Assembly: GCF_000002985.6 (NCBI RefSeq)
Contig: NC_003283.11
Location: 248,001 to 312,000 of the forward strand
Length of the DNA stretch: 64,000 nt
Origin: Caenorhabditis elegans
Lineage: Eukaryota > Nematoda > Chromadorea > Rhabditida > Rhabditidae
Direction: 5' to 3'
Shown here: positions 10,080 through 20,341 of the stretch, in pieces
Layout of the letters: the number at the start of each line of letters is the position of its first letter
Numbering within the stretch: the first letter of the stretch is position 1
Position numbers and translations under genes: made by a program
The notes under the pieces: model-generated
What the model was told of the DNA's origin: nothing
Seen by the model: the letters and a program-made list of their open reading frames with translations, nothing else
The model's database searches: none

Positions 10080-12796
10080 GGAAAAAAACACAGACGATAC
10101 TTTTAATAAAATTAAAAATAAATTTCGAAAAAAATGATTATGAAAGCCACTAGAGGCAATATAATTCAAAAATTTGAACGTATCAAAGATCTCCCACCCA
10201 TTGGTCAGAGACTGTATATTATTCTACTGAATTGCATATAGACGATAGAAAATTGCGAATACATCTAAAGGACATACGAATGCGCTGTTGATCGTTGTCG
10301 GATGAAGAAACGTGAGGATCATAATAAATACAGTTAGGGCACAAACTACGGTTATTTTATGTGCCTTGAGACTAGGACTACCTTGATAGGGATGCTCGCC
10401 TCATGCCTGCCTGTTTTTAGTCGGCTAACAATTAGTGTTTGAAATTTACGCATATAGTTCAACTGGGAAATCTTGTATATTGTGTTAGGAGACATGGCGT
10501 ATGCCAAATTGTAAGGAGACAAAAAAGTACTTTTTTGTAAATTGGCAAAATAACCAAAAATGTAGATTTTGAAAATTGCTGAAATTGACAAAAAACCAGA
10601 AAATGCCAAAAAGTTGCAGAGATTGTCAAGTTCAGAAACAACGAAAAATAACCAAAAAATTAGAATTTGAAAATTGCTGAAATTGACAAACAATCAGAAA
10701 TTGCCAAAAAGTATCAGAGCTTGGCAAGTTCAGAAACAACAATAAATAACCAAAAATTAGAATTTGAGAATGGGCCAAATTTCAAAGTTTTCAGATTTTG
10801 AAAACTGCCGAACTAGCCGCAAGTTGTAGAAATCGGCAACTGCCGAACGTTTTAGAATTCAACAATTGCCTAAATTGCTGAAAAATTCAGAGATCAGCAA
10901 TTAAATAAGTTTAGTAAGCCTACACCTAAACATATTTTTTAATTCGAAACTATGAAAAATAATGAATTAAATAACCTGAACTTTTTAAATCTGTATTAAA
11001 GTCAGTAGATGTTATTTTTAAATTGTTATTCTACCAAACCTAGTTCAATTTTAAAAAGTTAATGCTTTTTTGCGAAGAACACTGGAATTAGTCAACGCTT
11101 GTCAAATTACACATGACTTATTGCAACTGATCTTTTGATTCGCCAACTACAAAAACTACAAATTCTGTATGACGTCATCAGACCTCCAGAATTTCTACTA
11201 AAAAATGATTGCGACGCCATGATTTTTAAAATTAAAATTTCCACTTTTTTCAGAATAATAGATTAAAATAAGGCAGGCGTACGTTGCCAAATAGGCAGGC
11301 AAGCTTTTTTTTTCGCGCCGGCCAAAAGATTAAAGACTGGGCCAGTTGGTCAGAGATAAACATGAGATTTGCCGCTTCGTTTCTCGCAAAAATGGTTTAA
11401 AAAGGACACGGATTTTGCTGTGATTTGTGTTCAGGTTTACATACAAATAGGCAGTGTTTTAAAGATGACATCACCTAACTGCACTCAAGATCAAACGGAA
11501 ATCATGAAAACGGTAAAAAAGATTAACAATTAAAAGTGGTGGGGAAATTTTATTACGGTTTTTAAAAATATCTTCTTCAATTTAAAAAATCATTAGAAAA
11601 GGCTATTTTTAAACCCCTGCGAAAAAGATTAATCTAGTTTTTGGTTTTTTAAAAGCTAAATTAGAACCTGATTTTTCAACTTTCCAGACATTTTCCAGCG
11701 AAAAAATTTTAATTGCGTGGTTTTGCAGCCACTGCCAATAGCTGCCCGCCGTCAAGTCGCCTGCGTGGTTCCTAGACGTCACCTGCGTGCTTTTGGTTGC
11801 CTGCGTAGTCTTGACGCGTTGCCTGCGTGGTGGGCAGTCACCTGCGTGGTTTGGAGCGGTGCCTGCGCGGTTCGATTTATCAGAGAAATTATTGATTTTT
11901 AAGACAATTTTAGAGTTTCAGCAAATTTCGTGTTTTAAAATGTTTAATTAATATTTTATAGATAGAAAATTTAATTTTTATTTACAAAAAAAAACGAGAA
12001 ATTAACACAGAAATTTTGGAGCTTTTTTGAACTTTCTTAAAAGTAGCAAAAATCAACTTTTTCGAGATAAAAAGCTACGAAAAAAACAATTTATCGATTT
12101 TCAGCATATATCCAAACTATCTGAACATTTGGGCAATTTTCCACTTCATTCTTGTTTTTATTTCTCATCAACATTACTTTTAAAAAATGTTAGAATATGA
12201 TTTTTTTAAATATATGTTTCCGATTTTTTCCGATTTTTCAATAAAAAAAATTAACAAATTAATTTTTTAATCGCACCTAGCCGGGCCAAAAAAATCAATC
12301 CAAAAAGATCAAACTATTCTCGAATTCATAAGATTAACAAAAAATATATAAAAAGGCACAAAAATCGATAAAGTTCGATGACAATCTGCGATAAAAGTCC
12401 AGTGATCTGTGGTGACATTACATTCAACAAGGGAAATGGGGGCTGGGTAAAGACAGGAGGCGATGAGGGGGGGGGGGAGGTGTGTGTACTGTTAGATAGA
12501 GAGAAATAGGGAAAGGGGAAACATGAAAAATGAGAAAAGAAAACGAGAAATTGTGTACCCGGCGGGGAGACCGTAACTTTGAAGAGACACAGGTGTGAGT
12601 TTGCGGTGGAAAAACAATGTTTTACAGAAACTTTGTCTTATCGATATATTGGTCAGGTTGGGCGACAAACTATTTTTTTCCGGCAACATCGGAACTTGCC
12701 TAAATTGAAAAATTTCGGCACACGGCAAAGTAGGCAAAATGCCTTTTTTTAATTTTCGGCAAACCGGCAATTTGCCGAAAATGAAAATTTCCGGCA
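10080..12796. other. Intergenic region with several tandem repeats, no gene seen
   Basis: Between the NHR gene and the RTE insertion. Holds a two-copy tandem of about 115 bp near 10555-10790 (GCTGAAATTGACAAA...AACCAAAAA), a CCTGCG block (11760-11868), a run of 11 G near 12467, and from 12640 a CGGCAAATTCGGCAA foldback-type minisatellite. No ORF with a splice context or recognisable product. Confidence 0.65.
11760..11868. repeat. Six-copy CCTGCGTGGTT repeat
   Basis: CCTGCG occurs at about 11760, 11782, 11800, 11822, 11841 and 11862, each usually followed by TGGTT, in an otherwise AT-rich region. The ORF over it is repeat-derived. Confidence 0.75.
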
Positions 12797-13090
12797 AATT
12801 CGGCAAGTCGGAAATTTTCAAAAAATAAAAATTTCCGGCAAATCGGCAATTTTATGAAAATTAAAGTTTTGAATTGAAACTTGAAGTTGTGTTTTCAAAA
12901 CCTTTTTGGTGGGAAATTTAAGTTTCAATTCAAAAAAAGGCGACAAATTGAAAAATAAAATTTTCCAATAATTGTTGTTGAGGGAAATTCGAATTTTTAT
13001 TTTATTTTTTCTAATGTAAGTTTCAGATAATGAAAAGCTATTGAAAAATTAAATTCCCAATTATTTTTAAATTATTTTTAAAGTTTAAGA
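12797..13090 (+). repeat. Left copy of long direct repeat flanking the RTE element
   Basis: About 294 bp that reappear almost unchanged at 15589-15877. I read this as the target-site duplication of the RTE insertion. Differences are a C/G-context substitution after TTTTCAAAACC and small T-run length changes. Confidence 0.85.
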
Positions 13091-15566
13091 AGCAAGTATA
13101 AGCTTATAATAGGTGACTTTAATGCTAGAGTCGGAAACAGAAAAGACGAAAACGAGCGCTACATCGGCACTCATGCCATGGAGCCTCGCAACGATACTGG
13201 TGAAATTCTCGCAACCTTTTGTGAATCCAATCGTCTATGGCACACGAATTCCCAATTCTATAAACCCATAAATAGACGTTGGACACATGTAAGCCCTGAT
13301 GGAATGTTCAAACATGAAATCGACAACATCTTGGCCAATGGAAAGTTTGTAACAGATACATCTGTGCTCCCGTCGTTCACGAACGGAAGCGACCACCGTC
13401 TCCTCCGAAGTAACGTCCATTTCAACATTAATTTGGCGAAACTAGATCAAGTGAAAAGGAGAAAACCCCCGAAAAGAGTCTTGGAAAAAGCTACAGCTCT
13501 GGCTGTCAGCTCAACAATTACTGCCCCTGCTCATGGAGATATTGATGAGGACTACAAGATCCGTGTCGACTCTCTCAAAGCAGCTCAGGATCAATCAGTA
13601 GTTCAACCATCCAACCACTCCGCCAACCGACTCTCGGAGGAAACTCGACAAATGCTCTTCAAAAGACGTCTTATGGACAGATCGGACCCAAATTTTAAGT
13701 CACTATCTATAAAATGTAGAGAAGCAGTCGAGAGAGACCATGAGAACTTTGCCAGTGCCCGCCTGCTAAATGCCGCCCAGTCTAGAAAAAGCATGAAGCG
13801 AGTAGCCAGGGATTTAAACGAATACAAGTCATTCATCCCTAGCCTCAAATGCTCTTCGACTGGAGAACGAATCACTTCCCGGGAGAAAATGGAACGGGAG
13901 ATCGAGATGTTCTATACTTCACTTTTCAGAAGTAGAAAAACACCTCCCCCAACCTCAACTACCTCCTCCACCTCCCATCATAGCGGAACCACTTCCACCA
14001 TTTCTTTTTGGAGAAATCCGCGCTGCGATCAACTCATTTCCAAATGGAAAAGCAGCTGGAAGTGACAAAATCACCGCAGATTTCTTGAAATCTTGTGGCG
14101 ACAACGTCATCCGTTTGATCACCGGAAGATTCAATCGGTATCTAGAAAGCGGGAATATCCCCAAGGACTGGAAAACTTCAAAAACCACCCTGATCTTTAA
14201 GAAAGGGGATCGTGAAAGTTTGGAGAATTACCGTCCGATATGCTTGCTGCCAGTATTGTATAAAACATTCACTAAATGTGTGTTGAATAGAATACGAAAA
14301 ACACTCGAAGAAGCTCAACCCGTTGAGCAAGCAGGATTCAGGAGATCTTTCTCAACAATTGATCACATCCACTCAGTCCAACGCTTGCTCGAAGTGGGAA
14401 GAGAGTACCAGATCCCATTGACACTTGTCTTTATAGACTTCCAAAAAGCCTTCGACAGTGTCGAACCACAAGATGTCTGGGATAGTCTTCAGCAGCAAGG
14501 AGTGCAAAGGGGATACATCAACCTCCTCCAAGAATGCTACACCGATTGCTCGACCACCTTCACGCCGTTCCATAAAAACGTAACTGTCCCGGTCATACGA
14601 GGAGTCAGACAAGGTGACCCAATATCACCAAACCTCTTCTCTGCGTGTCTGGAACATGTTTTCAGACAACTCAACTGGAAACACTTCAAAGGAGATGAAC
14701 GATACGAAACGGAAGGAATACGTGTGAACGGTCAGAATCTCACCAACCTCCGTTTTGCAGACGACATTGTCCTCGTGGCTCATAATCCGCGAACGGCAAG
14801 TCAAATGCTTACAGAACTGGTGGAAAAGTGTAGTAGTGTTGGTCTAAAAATCAATACAGGGAAAACCAAAGTCCTTCGGAACAGGTTTGCCTATAAGAGG
14901 AAAGTTGAGATCCGATGCCCAAACACCACCAACATCATCATTGATGATGTAAACGAATACATCTACCTCGGGCGCCAAATAAACGACAGTAACAACTTGT
15001 TACCTGAGCTTCATAGAAGGCGAAGAGCTGCGTGGGCAGCTTTTACCAACATCAAAAGCACCACGGACCAGATCACCTGCCCACGCCTCCGTGCAAATCT
15101 CTTCGATTCTACGGTTCTCCCAGCCCTGACCTACGGCTCTGAAGCTTGGACCTTCACAAAAGAGCTAGCGGAAAGAGTCAGAGTAACCCATGCAGCCCTC
15201 GAACGAAAGTTAGTTGGACTCACCCTAACAGAACAACGCGAACGAAACATTCATCGCGAAGAAGTTCGAGAAAAGTCAAAACTCAGAGATCCACTAATAC
15301 ACATAAAAAAGAAGAAACTTGGATGGGCTGGACACGTGGCGAGACGAACAGATGGCCGATGGACAACTCTGATGAACGATTGGTGCCCCCGAGACGAGAA
15401 ACGACCCGTTGGACGCCCACCGATGAGATGGAATGACTCTTTAAGAAAAGAAGTCACTACGCGAGACGCCTTCGGACAAGTCATACAACTATGGTCCACC
15501 CAAGCATAGGACCGAAAAGCTTGGAAAGCTGTGATCCGCGCCGCAGGCGAAGAACGGATCGACTAA
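13091..15566 (+). pseudogene. Broken RTE endonuclease-reverse transcriptase ORF
   Basis: Coding sequence opens at the truncation point without a start. Endonuclease residues run from 13091; the frame is open to 14065. A one-base shift somewhere upstream of about 13990 (A5 or C6 run near 13936-13950 are candidates) is needed to continue into the reverse transcriptase frame, where GKAAGSDKITADFLKS precedes the ORF at 14085-15509. A TAG at 15507 then interrupts a still recognisable C-terminus (DRKAWKAVIRAAGEERID) that ends at TAA 15564-15566. The catalytic FADD motif is intact. The copy therefore carries three defects: 5' truncation, frameshift and nonsense codon. It cannot make a full protein. 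Confidence 0.9.
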
Positions 15567-15588
15567 GTAAGTAAGTATCTAAGTAAGT
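13091..15588 (+). mobile_element. RTE-clade non-LTR retrotransposon, 5'-truncated
   Basis: A 2.5-kb insertion bounded exactly by the flanking duplication. It begins inside the apurinic endonuclease domain (IIGDFNARVG) and ends in a TAAG tandem tail (about 15563-15588), as expected for target-primed reverse transcription. No LTRs are present. The domain order endonuclease then reverse transcriptase, and motifs such as LIFKKGDRESLENYRPI, FIDFQKAFDSV, RGVRQGDPISPNLF and FADDIVL, place it in the RTE clade, first described from worms as Rte-1. Confidence 0.95.
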
Positions 15589-15877
15589 AATTCGGCAAGT
15601 CGGAAATTTTCAAAAAATAAAAATTTCCGGCAAATCGGCAATTTTATGAAAATTAAAGTTTTGAATTGAAACTTGAAGTTGTGTTTTCAAAACCGTTTTG
15701 GTGGGAAATTTAAGTTTCAATTCAAAAAAAGGCGACAAATTGAAAAATAAAATTTTCCAATAATTGTTGTTGAGGGAAATTCGAAATTTTATTTTTTCTA
15801 ATGTAAGTTTCAGATAATGAAAAGCTATTGAAAAATTAAATTCCCAATTATTTTTTAATTATTTTTAAAGTTTAAGA
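15589..15877 (+). repeat. Right copy of long direct repeat flanking the RTE element
   Basis: About 289 bp, near-identical partner of 12797-13090; it starts directly after the TAAG tail. Confidence 0.85.
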
Positions 15878-17060
15878 GGGAAATTGAAAAAATCAAGCTC
15901 TCAAATAGTTTTGGTGAAAAACTTAAATTTAAAATATTTTAGCAGGAAAATCAAAGACTCTTTTTTTAAACTCAACTCTTTGAAGATATCTTCAAGAAAA
16001 TTCTCAAAATCTGAAAACATTACATCAATAAGCTTAACAACATGGCTCTAACAAAAAAGTGATCATTATAGCAGAAAACGCTAACATTTTTATACCTCGA
16101 CTACCAGATTTGGCTTAGAAAACTAATTTGTAAAATGTAATACCACAAAATCAAAATAGAAAATGCTTAAATTCATGGTTATCGCGCTTTTGATTTTTCA
16201 CTTGTTGCCATTGAAATTGACATTTTGATAAACCTACAAACTACGTCAATTTGGTCAACAACTAGAGTCTATTATTAGTTTTCTTCACATTGCTTATTAA
16301 TTTTGAACAATTTTTGAGAGAAAAGCTTATGATTGGGCTTAGACTTCGACTAGGCCTAAGTCTAGGCGGGCTGGGAGGAGACAGAGAACAAGCAAAATTC
16401 CCAGAAATTCCTAAAAATTCAGAAAAATTTGATAAAAAAACAAAAACAGGAAGAATGGAACATTCCGAAATCGGGTAAAAAATTCTATTAAAAATGGTCG
16501 AAAAAGAACCAAAAAATAAAAATAATAAAAACAAAAGTGAAAAAATTTTTGACGGGGTTTGAGAACTGAAATATTAATTTTTTGCAATTGATAAACAAAC
16601 CTGAAAAAATTTAAGAAAACTTTTTCTAGACAAACACTACTTAAAATGCTTTTCACAATTTTTTTTCACAATTTTTTTGAACAAAAAATCAAAAAAAAAA
16701 CTGTATGTATTCAAAATTATGAGGTCATTAAACTCTTTTTTTCTCATACAATAAACATTAGTTTTGTATTCCGCCAAATTCCAACGAAAACATACAAAAT
16801 GAAATGAAGGGAAGAAATTTGTCAAATATACAAACTTCTTGCTATGGGAAACCATAATTTAGTAGAGCAGGAATTAGTAGGCGGTGCAGAAAGTAGGAGA
16901 AATGTTTTGTAGCTTATTGGTGCAAATTATTGGGTTTCAGAGAGTTGGGGAAACGTTTCGGGATTGCTTTTCAAAACAAGAGGAATGCGCCGAGTGCAAC
17001 GTAAACCATTATTATAGTGCCAAAATGAGCAAATATCAAATTAAAACGTTTATAGCAAGA
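15878..17060. other. Intergenic AT-rich spacer
   Basis: Between the RTE insertion and the satellite. Contains a short CCTAAGTCTAGGC stretch near 16350 resembling decayed telomere hexamers. I see no gene. Confidence 0.6.
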
Positions 17061-19258
17061 AGACTTTTTGAATGCCCAAACATAGGCAACCAAAAATAAT
17101 TTCCAAGTTTTTATTGATTTGTTGCATATTGAAACAACTTTTTTCAGGTTTTTTGAAATGAATATCATAGCTACAGACACGGTTGTACACTTTTCTAAAA
17201 ATATAAAAAACCACCAATTTTTATAGCTAGAAGACTTTTTGAATGCCCAAACATAGGCAACCAAAAATATTTTCCAAGTTTTTATTGATTTGTTGCACAT
17301 TGAAAAAAACTTTTTTCGGGTTTTTTAAAATGAATATCATAGCTACAGAAACGGTTGTACACTTTTCTGAAAATACAAAAAATTTGCAATTTTTATAGCT
17401 AGGAGACTTTTTGAATGCCCAAACATAGGCAACCAAAAATATTTTCCAAGTTTTTATTGATTTGTTGCACATTGAAAAAAACTTTTTTCGGGTTTTTTAA
17501 AATGAATATCATAGCTACAGAAACGGTTGTACACTTTTCTGAAAATAAAGAAAATTAACAATTTTTATAGCAAGAAGACTTTTTGAATGCCCAAACATAG
17601 GCAACCAAAAAAAATTTCCAAGTTTTTATTGATTTGTTGCACATTGAAAAAAACTTTTTTCGGGTTTTTTAAAATGAATATCATAGCTACAGAAACGATT
17701 GTACACTTTTCTAAAAATACAAAAAATTAGCAATTTTTATAGCTAGAAGACTTTTTGAATGCCCAAACATAGGCAACCAAAAGTAATTTCCAAGTTTTTA
17801 TTGATTTGTTGCATATTGAAACAACTTTTTTCGGGTTTTTTAAAATGAATATCATAGCTACAGAAACGGTTGTACACTTTTCTAAAAATAGAAAAAATTA
17901 GCAATTTTTATAGCTAGAAGACTTTTTGAATGCCCAAACATAGGCAACCAAAAATATTTTCCAAGATTTTATTGATTTGTTGCATATTGAAAAAAACTTT
18001 TTTCGGGTTTTTTGAAATGAATATCATAGCTACAGAAACGGTTGTACACTTTATTAAAAATACAACAAATTAGCAATTTTTATAGCTAGAAGACTTTCTG
18101 AATGCTCAAACATAGGCAACCAAAAATAATTTCCAAGTTTTTATTGATTTGTTGCATATTGAAAAAACTTTTTTCAGGTTTTTTGAAATGAATATCATAG
18201 CTACAGAAACGGTTGTACACTTTTCTAAAAATAGAAAAAATTAGCAATTTTTATAGCTAGAAGACTTTTTGAATGCCCAAACATAGGCAACCAAAAATAT
18301 TTTCCAAGATTTTATTGATTTGTTGCATATTGAAAAAAACTTTTTTCGGGTTTTTTGAAATGAATATCATAGCTACAGAAACGGTTGTACACTTTTCTAA
18401 AAATACAAAAAATTAGCAATTTTTATAGCTAGAAGACTTTTTGAATGCCCAAACATAGGCAACCAAAAATATTTTCCAAGATTTTATTGATTTGTTGCAT
18501 ATTGAAAAAAACTTTTTTCGGGTTTTTTGAAATGAATATCATAGCTACAGAAACGGTTGTACACTTTATTAAAAATACAACAAATTAGCAATTTTTATAG
18601 CTAGAAGACTTTCTGAATGCTCAAACATAGGCAACCAAAAATAATTTCCAAGTTTTTATTGATTTGTTGCATATTGAAAAAACTTTTTTCAGGTTTTTTG
18701 AAATGAATATCATAGCTACAGAAACGGTTGTACACTTTTCTAAAAATAGAAAAAATTAGCAATTTTTATAGCTAGAAGACTTTTTGAATGCCCAAACATA
18801 GGCAACCAAAAATATTTTCCAAGTTTTTATTGATTTGTTGCATATTGAAAAATACTTTTTTCGGGTTTTTTGAAATGAATATCATAGCTACAGAAACGGT
18901 TGTACACTTTATTAAAAATACAACAAATTAGCAATTTTTATAGCTAGAAGACTTTCTGAATGCTCAAACATAGGCAACCAAAAATAATTTCCAAGTTTTT
19001 ATTGATTTGTTGCATATTGAAAAAACTTTTTTCAGGTTTTTTGAAATGAATATCATAGCTACAGAAACGGTTGTACACTTTTCTAAAAATAGAAAAAATT
19101 AGCAATTTTTATAGCTAGAAGACTTTTTGAATGCCCAAACATAGGCAACCAAAAATATTTTCCAAGTTTTTATTGATTTGTTGCATATTGAAAAAAACTT
19201 TTTTCGGGTTTTTTGAAATGAATATCATAGCTACAGAAACGGTTGTACACTTTTCGAA
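17061..19258. repeat. Satellite: 13 tandem copies of a 171-172 bp unit
   Basis: Units begin at the AGACTTT motif at 17061, 17232, 17404, 17576, 17748, 17919, 18091, 18262, 18434, 18606, 18777, 18949 and 19120. Each contains GAATGCCCAAACATAGGC, TTGATTTGTTGCA, ATGAATATCATAGCTACAG and GGTTGTACACTTT. Units starting at 18091, 18606 and 18949 share a variant (CTTTCTGAATGCTC, preceded by TTATTAAAAATACAACAAA), so the array has higher-order structure. Minus-strand ORFs in the array are repeat translations, since the period is not a multiple of three. Confidence 0.95.
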
Positions 19259-20341
19259 AAAAAAAAACAAAACTGTGAATTTTTTTTTCAATTTCATAAA
19301 AAGTTTAAAATGCCTGTTTTTTGAAACGAATTTATAACATCTGCATATATTGAAACGAAATTTTTAAATTTTGTAAAACTATTGGTAAACGCTCTGAGAA
19401 TTCTATATTACATGCAAAAATAAACAATAGCCTCGTCAGCTGAGTACATACAATGTAGTGTAGTTTGTAGTAGATTATTATATTGTAAAACGCTCATACG
19501 TTCTCTTCATCTCTCTTTATTACTACGGAAACACCGCCAGACACTGTCGGAAAATGACTCGTTCACCGCTGCTTTAATATTGAGTTTTGTCAGTTGGGTT
19601 GTTGTCTAACTATAGAAGTAAAACAGGACCGCATATATTAAGTTAACACTGCAAACATTTCCAGATTATTCAAAGTTTCTCAGTCAGAGATTTGGTAAAC
19701 GGCCAAATTTTCCAAAAAAAAATTGGAATTTAAAGTTTTTTTTTTCTACAGATTGGAACCATCACAATGTTCAAGAAAAAATAATTATAACTCAATTTTC
19801 AAAAATTGTGGAAAAATAGATTATGGCAAATTTTTAAAAACATTTTAGTATGATTTTTGACCTTTTAGCAACGTGATAGCATGACTGGGACTATTTTTGA
19901 TTTGTTCGGTATTTTGACGAAAAAGTTGGTGTTTTTTTTTTGGTTTTTTGGATCTAAGGCCGTATTTGTGTTGGCTTTTAATTTATACTCCCAAATATAA
20001 AGTTTAGTTGAGAGTCCAAACATAATTATTTTTGTTTTTTTGGTCCCCTGCTTGAAAACTTTTTTCTCTTATTTTTTCTATTATTACACAAATTAAAATT
20101 GAACATTTTTCATTTGAACAAAGCATCCACATTTTTGTTTATTCAAACTACACAAAATCGAGTAAATCAATTTTTGCAAATTTGATGGCACAGTATCAAA
20201 TATCATACACCCACTTATTCCAATTTGTAAACTGTTTATTATAATCAAAACCGGCTCGGTTGTTTACTTTCAAAAGAGAGTTCTCTTGGAAGTTAGAAAT
20301 TCCGGTTTCTCCCGTAACTTTATTTCTCTGCACAAATATAT
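19259..20341. promoter_or_regulatory. Intergenic region upstream of the LGC channel gene
   Basis: About 1.1 kb between the satellite and the channel start, likely to contain the channel promoter. No repeat array or ORF of note and no motif that I can name with confidence. Confidence 0.4.

Noticed and set aside
11717..11902. 61-residue plus ORF
   Set aside because: Lies on the CCTGCGTGG tandem repeat; no splice or start context.
13235..15499. Antisense ORFs across the RTE element
   Set aside because: Shadows of the reverse transcriptase coding frame.
16971..19337. Minus-strand ORFs in the satellite (MCNKSIKTWKIF-like) and a plus ORF at 19131
   Set aside because: They repeat with the satellite, the period is not divisible by three, and each is broken in the next unit.
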